A stretch of 64,000 bases of DNA from Phenylobacterium sp. (GCF_030693405.1 NZ_JAUYAW010000037.1:36435-100434), one strand, 5' to 3'. Positions 17,596 to 27,114 are shown, numbered from the stretch's first letter. The notes: generated by a model not told the origin, from the letters alone. Numbers and translations: made by a program.

Positions 17596-18225
17596 TCACC
17601 CCTGGCGGTCAGCCGTCCTCTCCGGCGGCTCTGCGCCGACCAGATTGAGATATCGCAGGATCAACTGCACCAACTCGTCCTCCAAGCGCTCACGATCCAG
17701 GTTGTGGGGTTCGCTCACTGCGGCGCTCACCACGCCTAGAACAGCGCGGGTCAGAACAAAGGCCGCTTCGTCTGAAAGGGACTGCCGAAGCGCGAGGTCG
17801 CGGCCAAGTCCTGCGGTGAATGCTTTAACCTCTCGCATCAGATCGGCGCGGGCCACATAGCGCAGCAGCAGCGGAAACGCCGCTTGGCGGTTGGCGGGCG
17901 CGTCCCAGAAGGTGCGGAGGATCGTCCGCACGACAGACCTCGCCCGGTAGCCCCCCGGAGAGGCGGCAAAGGCCCGGGAGACGCTTTGGAGAAGCTCGGA
18001 AACCTCTTGCCGAGCCATGGCCTTGAGCAGTTCATCCTTGTTGCAGAAGTACTGGTAGAGGGTGCCAATACTGACACCTGCCCGTTCGGCCACCGCAGTG
18101 GTGCTGAGGCGCTCCGCTCCGTCCCGTTCCAGAACCTGAAAGCCAGCCTCGACCAGGGTCGCCACGGTCGCGGCCGCCCGCCGTTGCGTCGGCTTTTTCC
18201 TCGTAAAAACAGCGCCCTCGGGCAT
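17596..18225 (-). CDS. TetR family transcriptional regulator
   Basis: A 209-aa repressor. The N-terminal helix-turn-helix spans about residues 15-62, with RLSTTAVAERAGVSIGTLYQYFCNKDELL as the recognition region. The C-terminal ligand domain (about 80-200) is divergent, as is normal. The gene diverges from a sterol-desaturase gene across 94 nt that contain a perfect 5-bp-arm palindrome, so it most likely represses that neighbour and itself. The effector is unknown. Confidence 0.93.
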   Translation of the reverse strand: MPEGAVFTRKKPTQRRAAATVATLVEAGFQVLERDGAERLSTTAVAERAGVSIGTLYQYFCNKDELLKAMARQEVSELLQSVSRAFAASPGGYRARSVVRTILRTFWDAPANRQAAFPLLLRYVARADLMREVKAFTAGLGRDLALRQSLSDEAAFVLTRAVLGVVSAAVSEPHNLDRERLEDELVQLILRYLNLVGAEPPERTADRQG

Positions 18226-18268
18226 GGCTGCGACTTCCCTCGCCCAGACTCCAAATGCGAATGCAAAC

Positions 18269-18283
18269 CTGAGATTTACTCAG
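18269..18283. promoter_or_regulatory. Palindromic operator, probable TetR site
   Basis: CTGAG-ATTTA-CTCAG is a perfect inverted repeat with a 5-nt AT-only centre, located between the divergent TetR and sterol-desaturase genes. Its size and place fit a TetR-family operator overlapping both promoters. Confidence 0.6.
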
Positions 18284-18319
18284 TTAGCCTTCAGCCTCTG
18301 CCACCACAAGGGTCGTTCA

Positions 18320-19243
18320 ATGTCCTCCATCCTGTTGCCTATCGTCGGGGTTCTGGTCTTGGTCGCCATTGCCGAGGGCGTGATATGGAGCTGGCGCCGA
18401 AGGGACTATGACTGGCGGGCCTTCGGGGTCTCCATGTTCGATCTGGCCGGTACAATTCTTATGCGCTTTGTTGCGCCTGTCGGCTTGGCGGCGCCCCTGC
18501 TGGCCCTGGCTTATGAGCACAGAGTCTTCGATCTTGGCCTCGACCGGCTGTGGCAGTTTCCCCTGCTCTTCCTCGGTCAGGAGTTCTGTTACTACTGGTT
18601 CCATCGGGCTAGCCACCGTGTCCGCTGGTTCTGGGCGACCCATGCGGTGCATCACTCCCCCGAACAGATCTGTTTCGCCGCCGCCTTCCGTCTCGGAATC
18701 ACGAGCCGGATTGCGGGATCCACGGTGTTCTATGTGCCCCTGGCCTTCCTGGGCTTCGATCCGGGGGTGGTGCTGTTCAGCCTGACCCTCAACCTGCTCT
18801 ACCAGTTCTGGATTCACTCTGAGACGATCCCGCGGCTGGGGCCGCTGGAGTGGGTGCTGAACACGCCATCGCACCACCGGGTGCACCATGCCCGCAACCT
18901 GTCCTATCTGGACGCCAACTATGGGGGCGTTCTGATCATCTTTGACCGACTGTTCGGGACCTTCGTGCCCGAGCGGAACGAGGAGCCCTGCGACTATGGC
19001 CTTGTCACCCCCATGCGCTCCTACAACCCCTTCTATGTCGAGTTCCATGGATGGATCGGACTGCTCAAGGACCTTCGCAAAGCGCGCTCCCTGAAGACGG
19101 TGGCCGGCTATCTCTTCGCGCCACCTGGCTGGGCGCCTGGCGGGGGGGCCACGACTGAAGACCTTCGTCGGCAAGCTGGGACGGCGGTCCCCACGGGGGC
19201 CTCCACCCATCCGCCCCCCCTCGCTACGGCAGTGGATGCGTGA
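18320..19243 (+). CDS. Sterol desaturase / fatty acid hydroxylase superfamily protein
   Basis: A 307-aa membrane di-iron enzyme. It shows the three histidine clusters of the family: HRASH (95-99), HAVHH (108-112) and SHHRVHH (184-190), with H166 in FWIHSE. Four or more hydrophobic segments surround them. Such enzymes hydroxylate or desaturate lipids, carotenoids or sterol-like molecules at the inner membrane. The ATG at 18320 starts the first helix; an earlier in-frame ATG overlaps the regulator's start region and is less likely. The tail (about 270-307) is Pro/Gly/Thr-rich. Control by the adjacent TetR protein is likely. The substrate is unknown. Confidence 0.88.
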   Translation: MSSILLPIVGVLVLVAIAEGVIWSWRRRDYDWRAFGVSMFDLAGTILMRFVAPVGLAAPLLALAYEHRVFDLGLDRLWQFPLLFLGQEFCYYWFHRASHRVRWFWATHAVHHSPEQICFAAAFRLGITSRIAGSTVFYVPLAFLGFDPGVVLFSLTLNLLYQFWIHSETIPRLGPLEWVLNTPSHHRVHHARNLSYLDANYGGVLIIFDRLFGTFVPERNEEPCDYGLVTPMRSYNPFYVEFHGWIGLLKDLRKARSLKTVAGYLFAPPGWAPGGGATTEDLRRQAGTAVPTGASTHPPPLATAVDA

Positions 19244-19271
19244 GGCGCGTCAAAGGGCTAAAGAGGGCGGG

Positions 19272-20903
19272 ATGCTGCGGATTTCCGAACTCAAGCTGCC
19301 CCTCGACCACACGCGCGAGGCCCTGCCCGCCGCCATCGCCGCTCGGCTGGGGGTGACCGAGGCCGACCTCACGACCTGGTCGGTGTGGAAGCGGGCCCAT
19401 GACGCCCGGCGCAAGTCGGCCATCCTCAAGGTCTATATCGTTGACGTTGAGGTGCGGAACGAAGACGCAGTGCGGACCCACATCGCCGATGACCCGCACA
19501 TCCGCCCGACGCCGGACACCGCCTACCGCCATGTGGCCAAGGCGCCCCCGCCTGGACGCCTGCGTCCCGTGGTCATCGGCGCGGGGCCCTGCGGCCTGTT
19601 CGCCGGCCTGATCCTGGCCGAGATGGGCTTCCGTCCCATCATCCTCGACCGCGGCAAGGTGGTGCGGGAGCGGACCAAGGACACCTGGGGCCTCTGGCGG
19701 CGCAGCGAGCTGAACCCAGAGTCCAACGTCCAGTATGGCGAGGGCGGGGCCGGCACCTTTTCCGACGGCAAGCTCTACAGTCAGATCAAGGATCCACGCT
19801 TCCTGGGCCGCAAGGTGCTGACCGAGTTCGTCGCCGCCGGCGCCCCGCCTGAGATCCTCACCGAGGCCCATCCCCATATCGGCACCTTCCGCCTGGTGAC
19901 CATGGTGGAGTCCCTACGGGCCAAGATCGAGGCCCTGGGCGGGGAGTACCGCTTTCAGCACCGGGTGACCGATTTCGAGTTCGACCGCGGGCCGGACGGC
20001 GGACGGCGCATGCGCGGCCTCCACCTGCATACGGGCGAGTTCCTGGAGGCCGACCAGGTGGTCCTGGCCATCGGCCACTCTTCGCGGGACACCTTCCAGG
20101 CGCTGTACGACCAGGGCGTCCACGTCGAGGCCAAGCCCTTCTCCATCGGCTTCCGGATCGAGCATCCGCAGTCCTGGATCGACCAGGCGATGTTCGGCCC
20201 CTGCGCCGGCCATCCGGACCTGGGGGCGGCGGCTTATTCGCTGTCGCATCCCTGCGCCAACGGCCGCACGGTCTACAGCTTCTGCATGTGTCCGGGGGGC
20301 ACGGTGGTGGCGGCGGCCTCGGAGCCTGGCCGGCTGGTCACCAACGGTATGAGCCAGTACTCGCGCAATGAGCGCAACGCCAATGCCGGCTTCGTGGTCG
20401 GGATCTCGCCGGCTGACTATCCCAGCGATCATCCTCTGGCGGGCATCGAGCTTCAGCGCGAGCTGGAGGCCCGGGCCTTCGTCGCCGGAGGCCGGGACTA
20501 TTTCGCGCCCGGCCAGCGGCTGGCCGACTTCATGGCCGGCCAGGCTTCGACCGAACTGGGGCCGGTAATCCCCAGCTATCGCCCCGGCGTTCGGCCGACC
20601 GATCTCGCGCCGCTGATGCCCGACTATGTGATCGAGGCGATGCGCGAGGCCCTGCCAGTCTTTGGCCGCAAGATCCCCCGCTATGACGACCCTGACGCCC
20701 TGCTGACCGGGGTCGAGACCCGCACCTCTTCCCCCGTCCGGATCACCCGGAGCGCCGACTTCCAAAGCCTGAACGTGCGCGGCCTCTACCCGGCGGGCGA
20801 AGGCGCCGGCTATGCCGGCGGCATCTTCTCGGCCGCCGTCGACGGCATCAAGGTGGCCGAGGCCATCGCGCGCGCGGTAGCCAGCGACGACGTCGCCGCC
20901 TGA
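19272..20903 (+). CDS. Large NAD(P)/FAD-dependent oxidoreductase of unknown substrate
   Basis: A 543-aa flavoprotein. Residues 1-80 are an N-terminal domain (MLRISELKLPLDH..., with WKRAHDARRKSAILKVYIVDVEV). The FAD Rossmann motif VVIGAGPCGLFAGLILAEMG follows at about 98-117, then ESNVQYGEGGAGTFSDGKLY, and a C-terminal VRGLYPAGEGAGYAGGIFSAAVDG that closes over FAD. This architecture matches the widely conserved FAD-dependent dehydrogenases whose substrate is not established. AAAGAGG lies just before the ATG at 19272, preferred over an in-frame start 36 nt earlier. Confidence 0.85.
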   Translation: MLRISELKLPLDHTREALPAAIAARLGVTEADLTTWSVWKRAHDARRKSAILKVYIVDVEVRNEDAVRTHIADDPHIRPTPDTAYRHVAKAPPPGRLRPVVIGAGPCGLFAGLILAEMGFRPIILDRGKVVRERTKDTWGLWRRSELNPESNVQYGEGGAGTFSDGKLYSQIKDPRFLGRKVLTEFVAAGAPPEILTEAHPHIGTFRLVTMVESLRAKIEALGGEYRFQHRVTDFEFDRGPDGGRRMRGLHLHTGEFLEADQVVLAIGHSSRDTFQALYDQGVHVEAKPFSIGFRIEHPQSWIDQAMFGPCAGHPDLGAAAYSLSHPCANGRTVYSFCMCPGGTVVAAASEPGRLVTNGMSQYSRNERNANAGFVVGISPADYPSDHPLAGIELQRELEARAFVAGGRDYFAPGQRLADFMAGQASTELGPVIPSYRPGVRPTDLAPLMPDYVIEAMREALPVFGRKIPRYDDPDALLTGVETRTSSPVRITRSADFQSLNVRGLYPAGEGAGYAGGIFSAAVDGIKVAEAIARAVASDDVAA

Positions 20904-20950
20904 CCCCCCTCCCGAGCGGCCGGTATCCAACGCGCCCACTCCGTGACGGC

Positions 20951-20977
20951 CGTTCCGCCTGCCGGAACGCTGTTCCG
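20951..20977. promoter_or_regulatory. Three alternating half-sites upstream of the iclR gene
   Basis: The half-site CGTTCCG (20951-20957) is followed after 5 nt by its reverse complement CGGAACG (20963-20969), then after 3 nt by GTTCCG (20972-20977). The central half-site can pair with either side, giving two overlapping perfect palindromes. Located 66-92 nt before the IclR start, it is the likely operator of that regulator. Confidence 0.6.
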
Positions 20978-21042
20978 GGAATTGGAATTCTTCTCCCCGG
21001 TATGCCATAGTTGGCCTCGGGAAGAGGACTCAGACGCCAATC

Positions 21043-21762
21043 ATGGACCGGGCGGTCGCGCGCAGCTTTGCCTTGCTGGAATGCCTCGTCCGAGCCGGCG
21101 AGCCGCTCCGCCTGGCCGACATCTGCCAGCAGGTAGACCTGCAGAAGAGTACGGCCCACCGGATCCTGCGCACGCTGGGCGAGCTGGGCTATGCCGATCA
21201 GGACAGCGCCGGCCGCTACCAGGCCACCCTGCGCGCCTGGGAGCTTGGGGCGGGCCTGATCGCCGACCACCCCATCAAGCGTGCTGCGACCGGTTTCCTG
21301 CAGGGACTGCATCGCACGACAGGCGAGACGGTCAGCCTGACCCTGCTCTCAGGCGACGACGTCCTCTATCTGGACAAGATCATCGCGCCGCGCCCGGTGC
21401 GCTTCAGAACCCGCATCGGCAGCCGGGCGCCCGCGGCGCTGACCGCCGGCGGCAAGGCGATCCTGGCGGCGCGCCCTGACGGTGAGGACATCCTCGCCCG
21501 CACCGCGGCACGCCAGCCCCTGGATGTGGCGGCGCTCAAGGCCGAACTCCACGAGGCGCGTCGGGCGGGATATGCCCGCTCCGGCTACAGCCCAGGGGTC
21601 ACCAGCATCGGGGTCGCCATCGCCGTGGGCGCCGCGCCGGCCCAGGCGGCCCTGTCGGTCTCAGCCCCCACCGATCGCCTGACGGCCAAACCCCTCAACA
21701 CCGTCATCGACGCGCTGCTGGAGACCGGGGCGCGGATGGCCGAATCCCTGGATTCACGATGA
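21043..21762 (+). CDS. IclR family transcriptional regulator
   Basis: A 239-aa regulator. An N-terminal winged helix (about 5-65) contains LADICQQVDLQKSTAHRILRTL. The effector domain (about 80-235) has the family's GETVSLTLLSGDDVLYLDKI and TAGGKAILA segments. IclR proteins control aromatic and acid catabolism by binding a small molecule. The stop overlaps the start of the MmgE/PrpD gene (ATGA), so regulator and pathway are one transcript, and the half-site array upstream suggests autoregulation. Confidence 0.93.
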   Translation: MDRAVARSFALLECLVRAGEPLRLADICQQVDLQKSTAHRILRTLGELGYADQDSAGRYQATLRAWELGAGLIADHPIKRAATGFLQGLHRTTGETVSLTLLSGDDVLYLDKIIAPRPVRFRTRIGSRAPAALTAGGKAILAARPDGEDILARTAARQPLDVAALKAELHEARRAGYARSGYSPGVTSIGVAIAVGAAPAQAALSVSAPTDRLTAKPLNTVIDALLETGARMAESLDSR

Positions 21763-23165
21763 GCGGCGCCGAGACCCCTTTCGATGCGTCCATCCCGGTG
21801 AGCGCAACGCTGTCGGCCTATGTCGCCGGCGTCCTGGCGGCTGAGCCTTCGGCGGAGTATCGCGAGCTTGGCCGACTGCATGTGCTGGACACCCTGGCCG
21901 CCATGGTCGCCTGCCGCGACCTGGAGCCCGCCGTCCTGGCGCGGGCCTACGCCCTTGGACTGAGCGGCGGCGGCGGCGGGCCGAACGCCGCGACGATCCT
22001 TGGGACCTCAGACAAGGCAAGCCTTGTGGACGCCACCTTCGCCAGCGCCATGACCGGCCATGCCGCCGAGATCAACGACTTCATCCCGTCGGCCTTTGTT
22101 CAGCCGGGACCGCCGGTCCTGGCCGCCGCCCTGGCGGTGGCGGAGACCCGCGGCGCCACCGGCGGGGAACTGCTGCGCGCGGTCATGGCCGGCTATGAGC
22201 TGGCCGGCCGGATGCCCAAGGCCCTGGGGGTGGGGAACCTCCGGCGCGCCGGGATCGCCAATCACGGGATCGGACCCCTGTTTGGGGCGGCGACGGCCGC
22301 GGCGGTCCTGCTGCGCCTTCCGGCGGAGACGATCGAGCACGTCTGGACCTACTGCGCCCAGCAGGCCTCGGGGTCCTGGCAGTGGTTGCTGGATGTGGAG
22401 CACATCGAAAAGGCGTTCGTCTTCGCCGGCATGGGCGCGCGGGACGGGCTGCACGCCGCCCTGATGGCGCAGGCGGGGTTCCGGGGCGTCCGGGGCGCCC
22501 TGGACCACCCCGGTGGCTGGATGCGCTCGGCCCTGTTCCGCGACGGGGATGGGGACCGCGCCTATCTGATCGACGAGCTTGGAACGCGGTCGGAACTGCC
22601 GCTGACCGCCTTCAAGCGCTTTCCGGTCGGCGGACCAACCCAGCCGGCCGTGGAGGCGCTGCTCGCCCTCCTGCCGCGGATCGACTCCTCCCAGGTGCGG
22701 GCGGTGCGGATCGAGATGCCCGGCCGCTGGGAGGCGTTCCGCGATGCGGCCATGCCGGCGCTCAACCTGCGCTACCTGGCCGCCATCATCCTGATCGACC
22801 GCCGCCTCGACTTCGTCGCCGCCCAGAGCCTGGCCCGGATGGCGCAGGACCCGCAGGTGAGCGACCTGATGCGCCGGGTGGAAATCGTCCACGACCCGGA
22901 CCAGGAGGCCGCCCCGGGCGAGCCGCGCACCGAGTCGGCCCGGGTGATCGTCCAGCTGACCGATGGCCGTAAGGAAACCGCCTATGTGCCCCACGTCCTG
23001 GGCTTCCCCTCTCATCCCATGAGCCCGGCCGATGTGGAGGCCAAGGCCATGGACCTCATGACACCGGCCCTGGGTGAGGCCCCCGCCGAGGCGGTGGTCG
23101 CCGCCGTACGCGGCCTCGAAGACCTGACCGACAGCCGCACCCTGATCGACCTGATCCGCCGCTAG
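21759..23165 (+). CDS. MmgE/PrpD family protein
   Basis: A 468-aa protein of the 2-methylcitrate dehydratase / cis-aconitate decarboxylase fold. Family signatures include HVLDTLAAMVACRDL, ASAMTGHAAEINDF (replacing the classic H-ALD-DD segment), AVMAGYELAGRMPKALG and FKRFPVGGPTQPAVEALLALL. The catalytic residues of PrpD proper are not clearly conserved, so the reaction is probably a related lyase or isomerase on a polycarboxylate or lactone. It is coupled to iclR and followed by two carboxylesterases, suggesting degradation of an esterified acid. Substrate unknown. Confidence 0.85.
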   Translation: MSGAETPFDASIPVSATLSAYVAGVLAAEPSAEYRELGRLHVLDTLAAMVACRDLEPAVLARAYALGLSGGGGGPNAATILGTSDKASLVDATFASAMTGHAAEINDFIPSAFVQPGPPVLAAALAVAETRGATGGELLRAVMAGYELAGRMPKALGVGNLRRAGIANHGIGPLFGAATAAAVLLRLPAETIEHVWTYCAQQASGSWQWLLDVEHIEKAFVFAGMGARDGLHAALMAQAGFRGVRGALDHPGGWMRSALFRDGDGDRAYLIDELGTRSELPLTAFKRFPVGGPTQPAVEALLALLPRIDSSQVRAVRIEMPGRWEAFRDAAMPALNLRYLAAIILIDRRLDFVAAQSLARMAQDPQVSDLMRRVEIVHDPDQEAAPGEPRTESARVIVQLTDGRKETAYVPHVLGFPSHPMSPADVEAKAMDLMTPALGEAPAEAVVAAVRGLEDLTDSRTLIDLIRR

Positions 23166-23187
23166 AGCCCTGACAGGACATGACCGC

Positions 23188-24729
23188 ATGAACGCCATCT
23201 CTGACCCTGACGCCGTAGAGACCCTGGTCGTCGTCGAAACCGCTCAAGGCAAGGTTCGGGGCCGTCGCACCGGCGGCGTCAGCGTCTTCAAGGGCATGCG
23301 CTATGGCGCAGACACGTCTGGGCCCAACCGGTTCCGGCCGCCCCAGCCGGTGACGCCCTGGACGGGGATCCAGGACGCCCTCGCATTTGGCGATCAGTGT
23401 CCGCAGATGCGCGGGATGCTCGCCGACAAAGGGCCGATGAGCGAGGACTGCCTGCGGGTGAACGTCTTCACCCCGGGGTCCGACAACCAGCGCCGCCCGG
23501 TGATGCTGTGGTTCCACGGCGGCGGCTTCGAGGCCGGCTCGGCCTCGCAGAAGGTCTATGACGGCTCCCGTCTGGCGCTGCGCGGCGACGTGGTGGTGGT
23601 CAGCATCAACCACCGCCTGAACGTCTACGGCCACTGTTATCTCGGCGACCGCCTGGGCGAGGCCTACGCCGCCTCCGGCAACGCCGGCTATCTCGACCTC
23701 ATCGCCGCCATGAACTGGGTCCGCGACAATATCGCGGCCTTTGGGGGCGATCCCGGCAACGTCACCCTGTTTGGCCAGTCCGGCGGCGGGCGAAAGGTCA
23801 GCCTCTGCTATGCCGGCGCGGACGCGAAAGGGCTGTTCGCCCGAGGGATCGTCCAGAGCGGCTCCCACCTCCGCGTCCAGACGCCGGACCAGGCGACCCG
23901 GCTCACCGACGCGCTGCTGGCGCAACTCGAGATCGCCCCGGCTGATATCGGCAAGCTCCTGGACGTCCCCGTTGAGACCCTGACCCGGGCGCAGCTGCGG
24001 GTCATGCGGGAGACGCGCTCGCGGTTCTCGCCGGTCCTGGACAGCCTGGCCTTCACCGCCCACCCCTTCCATCCCGAGGCGCCGGCCATCTCCAACGACC
24101 TGCCCATGATGGTGGGGACCACGCGAACCGAGCTATCCAACCAGCTCGGCTACGAGGACGGCGCCTTCGATCTCGACATGGCCGAGCTGCGCCGGCGACT
24201 CGCCCGCCATGTGGGGGCTGACGACGTGGAGGCGGCGATCGCCGCCTTCCAGACCACCTGCCCGGAGGCCTCGCCCTCGGAGCTCTACTTCACCATCACC
24301 TCGGCCCGCGGCTATGTGCTCGACGCGACCCTGATGGCGGAAGCCCGAGTCCGGGCGAGCGCCGCGCCCACCTACCTCTATCAGCTGACCTGGCGGTCCC
24401 CGGCCGACGGCGGAAAGCACATCAGCCAGCACACGCTGGATCTCCCCTTCGTCTTCGACAATGTGGCCGCCGCCACCCATCTGACGGGACCGGAGAGCGA
24501 AGAGACCCGGGCCATGGCCTTGGCCATGTCCGAGACATGGCTCAGCTTCGCCCGCACGGGCGACCCGAACAACGCCGCCATCCCCGACTGGCGCCCCTAT
24601 GACCTGACCGAACGGCCGACCCTGCTGTTCGAGGTCCCGCCCCGCCTGGCGACCGATCCCTGGTCGGCTGAGCGCGAATTCATGAGCCGATACGAGACCC
24701 AGCAGATGGGCCGCACCCTGCACCGCTGA
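23188..24729 (+). CDS. Type B carboxylesterase, cytoplasmic paralogue
   Basis: A 513-aa alpha/beta hydrolase of the carboxylesterase/lipase family. It has the oxyanion-hole segment [13 protein letters not shown], the nucleophile S198 in [12 protein letters not shown], and a late [13 protein letters not shown] segment carrying the likely catalytic histidine. No signal peptide is present, so it should act in the cytosol. It is clearly similar along its length to the next gene (both open VVETA.GKVRG, then VFKG.RYGAD.SG.NRF), evidence of tandem duplication. Substrate is unknown; the operon context suggests an ester entering the MmgE/PrpD pathway. Confidence 0.9.
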   Translation: MNAISDPDAVETLVVVETAQGKVRGRRTGGVSVFKGMRYGADTSGPNRFRPPQPVTPWTGIQDALAFGDQCPQMRGMLADKGPMSEDCLRVNVFTPGSDNQRRPVMLWFHGGGFEAGSASQKVYDGSRLALRGDVVVVSINHRLNVYGHCYLGDRLGEAYAASGNAGYLDLIAAMNWVRDNIAAFGGDPGNVTLFGQSGGGRKVSLCYAGADAKGLFARGIVQSGSHLRVQTPDQATRLTDALLAQLEIAPADIGKLLDVPVETLTRAQLRVMRETRSRFSPVLDSLAFTAHPFHPEAPAISNDLPMMVGTTRTELSNQLGYEDGAFDLDMAELRRRLARHVGADDVEAAIAAFQTTCPEASPSELYFTITSARGYVLDATLMAEARVRASAAPTYLYQLTWRSPADGGKHISQHTLDLPFVFDNVAAATHLTGPESEETRAMALAMSETWLSFARTGDPNNAAIPDWRPYDLTERPTLLFEVPPRLATDPWSAEREFMSRYETQQMGRTLHR

Positions 24730-24745
24730 GCGCGAGGAGACTTCC

Positions 24746-26350
24746 ATGACCACTGATCGCCGCACCTTCATCGCCGCCGGCGCCGGCATGCTGGGCCTGG
24801 CCGCCGCCCGTCCCGTTCTGGCCGCCGAGGACCGGCTTTTTCCCGTCGTCGAGACCGCCGAAGGCAAGGTCCGCGGAGTGGCGTCAGGCGGCGTCGCGGT
24901 GTTCAAGGGGCTGCGCTACGGCGCGGACTCCTCGGGCGCCAACCGCTTCCTGCCGCCCCAGCCAGTGATCCCCTGGGCGGGCGTGCAAGACGCCTTCGAC
25001 TATGGGAACATCGCCCCGCAAATCCCGGGTAACCGGCGTCATGTCTATGCCGACCTGATCCTCAACGACCTGCAGCCTGGCGGCATGGGGGAGGACTGTC
25101 TGGTCCTCAACCTCTGGACGCCGGAGGCCAACGCCAATCGCAAGCGCCCGGTGATCGTCCGCTTCCACGGGGGCGGCTTCTACGGCGGGTCCAGCAACAA
25201 TCCCGGCGGCGATGGCGAAATGCTGGCCCGCTTCGGTGACTGTGTGGTGGTCACCGTGAACCACCGGCTGAGTTCGCTCGGCTATCTCTATTTGGGCGAC
25301 GAGGGGCCGTTCGCCGATTCCGGCGCGGCCGGCATGGCCGACCTGGTGGCCTCGCTCCAGTGGGTGGCCCGCAATGTGGAGGCCTTCGGCGGCGATCCCG
25401 CCCGGGTGATGATCATCGGCCAGTCCGGCGGCGGGGCCAAGGTCAGCCACCTGATGGCCATGCCCTCGGCCAAGGGCCTGTTCTCCAGCGCCGGCGTCAT
25501 GAGCGGCTCGGCGCTGACCTCCATGACCCGCGACCAGGCCGACAAGGCTGCAGCCCAGCTGCTGCAGCGCCTGGGTCTGCGACGGGACCAGATCAAGGAC
25601 CTGCAGGCCGTCCCCTTCACCACCCTGCTGGCGGCCCAGGCCGATGTGGAGGCCGAGGAGCGTCGCCGCGGCGAAGCGCCCCGCTCCTTCGCCCCGGTGC
25701 TTGGCCAAGCCATCCCGCATCATCCCTTCACCCCGGGCGCGCCTGAGGAGTCCCGGGACATCCCGCTGGTGGTGTCCACCGTCCTTGATGAACGGACCTA
25801 TCGCGAGACCCGCTTCGACATGACCTGGGACGAAGTGCTCTCGACCCTGCAGAAGCGCGTGGGCGAGGACGCCCAGATGCTGCTGTCGGCCTATCGGGAC
25901 GAGACGCCCGGGGCGACCCCCTTCATCATCAACGCCCGCATCGCCAGCGACACCTATTTCCGGCTGGCGGCCAACACCATGCTGGAGCGTCGGGTCGCGG
26001 CCGGCGGCGCGCCCACCTGGTCCTACCTCTGGGAGGCGCCCAGCCCAGCCTTCGACGGCCGCTATGGGGCGACCCACGGGATCGATGTCGCCTATTCCAT
26101 GCACGACATCCGCTTCCCCCTGGCCGGGCCAAGCCGGGACAATGTGCGGCTGGCCGACGAGATCGCTAGCGCCTGGGTGGCGCTGGCCGCCGCGGGCGAT
26201 CCAAACAACCCCAAGACGCCTGCCTGGCCGGCCTATGACCTCAAGGATCGCTCGACCCTTGTCATCGGCCACCCCTCGAGTGCGGAGAAGGACCCCCGAG
26301 GCTTCTTCCGGGAGTATTGGGGCAAGCGGGCGGCGGCCCGGTCCGCCTGA
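24746..26350 (+). CDS. Type B carboxylesterase with Tat signal, exported paralogue
   Basis: A 534-aa carboxylesterase. Residues 1-30 look like a twin-arginine signal ([18 protein letters not shown], cleavage near VLAAED), so it is probably exported folded to the periplasm. The core has [16 protein letters not shown], nucleophile S227 in [12 protein letters not shown], and a late [15 protein letters not shown] segment with the probable catalytic His. It follows its cytoplasmic paralogue by 16 nt. The pair would hydrolyse related esters on both sides of the inner membrane, or sequential products of one substrate. Confidence 0.9.
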   Translation: MTTDRRTFIAAGAGMLGLAAARPVLAAEDRLFPVVETAEGKVRGVASGGVAVFKGLRYGADSSGANRFLPPQPVIPWAGVQDAFDYGNIAPQIPGNRRHVYADLILNDLQPGGMGEDCLVLNLWTPEANANRKRPVIVRFHGGGFYGGSSNNPGGDGEMLARFGDCVVVTVNHRLSSLGYLYLGDEGPFADSGAAGMADLVASLQWVARNVEAFGGDPARVMIIGQSGGGAKVSHLMAMPSAKGLFSSAGVMSGSALTSMTRDQADKAAAQLLQRLGLRRDQIKDLQAVPFTTLLAAQADVEAEERRRGEAPRSFAPVLGQAIPHHPFTPGAPEESRDIPLVVSTVLDERTYRETRFDMTWDEVLSTLQKRVGEDAQMLLSAYRDETPGATPFIINARIASDTYFRLAANTMLERRVAAGGAPTWSYLWEAPSPAFDGRYGATHGIDVAYSMHDIRFPLAGPSRDNVRLADEIASAWVALAAAGDPNNPKTPAWPAYDLKDRSTLVIGHPSSAEKDPRGFFREYWGKRAAARSA

Positions 26351-26402
26351 CGGGAACTATCTCCCATGGCTGCAACTTGGTCTTCGAGACGGAGGACCAG
26401 GT

Positions 26403-27005
26403 ATGTCGATCGTAGACAAGATGTTGGGGGCTGTGACGCCTCCCGAAAGCGACGAGAAACGCGCCGAGGCCACGGCCAAGGCCCGGGCCGCGGCGAGACC
26501 CGGCGACTGGCTGAACGCGGCGCTGGATCATCATGACCAGATCCGGGCGGCCTTTGAGTCCTGTCGCGCAGCCGCCGATGGGCCTGCCCGGGTCGCCGCC
26601 ATGCGACAGCTCTCATGGGTGCTGGTGGGACACGCGATGGCGGAGGAGGTGGTGCTCTACCCCGCCCTCGCCAAGGCGCATGAGAAGGCCCACGCCAGCC
26701 TCGCCTACACCGAGCAGACCACGGCCAAGATGCAGATGGCGGAGCTGGAGCGCATCCCGCCCGAGGACGAGGCCTGGCTCGACAAGCTCGAGCACATCAG
26801 GGGGGCCGTGCTCCATCATATCTATGAGGAGGAAGGCGTGTGGTTCCTGGAGCTCAAGGAGAAATACGACGACCAGAGCTTCCTCGATCGACGTTTCGTC
26901 GAGGAATATGAGCGCTATGCCGGCGACGGATCGTCAATGGCGCCGGCGTCTGCGGAGCCGCGCTCATTCCGCCCGGACGAAGACGCCCCGGCGGCGGCGA
27001 TTTGA
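26403..27005 (+). CDS. Hemerythrin HHE domain protein
   Basis: A 200-aa helical protein with an HHE cation-binding domain at about 40-150. Candidate di-iron ligands lie in ALDHHDQIRAAFE, GHAMAEEVVLYPAL, KAHEKAHASLAYTEQ and AVLHHIYEEEGVWF. Such proteins sense or store oxygen, handle nitric oxide or peroxide, or repair iron centres. The C-terminal 35 residues are a disordered Pro/Ala-rich tail. GGAGGA precedes the ATG at 26403, which fixes the start. It stands alone between the esterase operon and the trehalose operon. Confidence 0.88.
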   Translation: MSIVDKMLGAVTPPESDEKRAEATAKARAAARPGDWLNAALDHHDQIRAAFESCRAAADGPARVAAMRQLSWVLVGHAMAEEVVLYPALAKAHEKAHASLAYTEQTTAKMQMAELERIPPEDEAWLDKLEHIRGAVLHHIYEEEGVWFLELKEKYDDQSFLDRRFVEEYERYAGDGSSMAPASAEPRSFRPDEDAPAAAI

Positions 27006-27014
27006 GAGACCCGT

Positions 27015-27039
27015 GGCGCCTGACACAGCGTCAGGCGCC
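27015..27039 (+). terminator. Perfect hairpin after the hemerythrin gene
   Basis: GGCGCCTGAC (27015-27024), loop ACAGC, GTCAGGCGCC (27030-27039) form a perfect 10-bp stem starting 10 nt after the hemerythrin stop codon. The following bases are C/T mixed rather than a T-run, so termination may be partial or factor-assisted. Confidence 0.5.
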
Positions 27040-27089
27040 GCCTCTCTGTCCACGCAGGGCTTGAAAGCGGCGCGGACGGCTTTGCCTTA

Positions 27090-27114
27090 GGAACGAAGCT
27101 CCGCATGGCCGGTT
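27090..27114 (+). promoter_or_regulatory. EcfG (SigT)-type promoter of the trehalose/glucan operon
   Basis: GGAAC (27090-27094) is followed after 16 nt by GGTT (27111-27114), one base off the EcfG consensus GGAAC-N16/17-CGTT. Transcription would start near 27121, leaving a leader of about 20 nt with a GAGG ribosome site before the glgE ATG at 27142. Confidence 0.6.

Noticed and set aside
26357..26402. GGGAAC upstream of the hemerythrin gene as an EcfG -35 element.
   Set aside because: At 16-17 nt downstream the sequence is AACT rather than CGTT, so the promoter pattern is incomplete.
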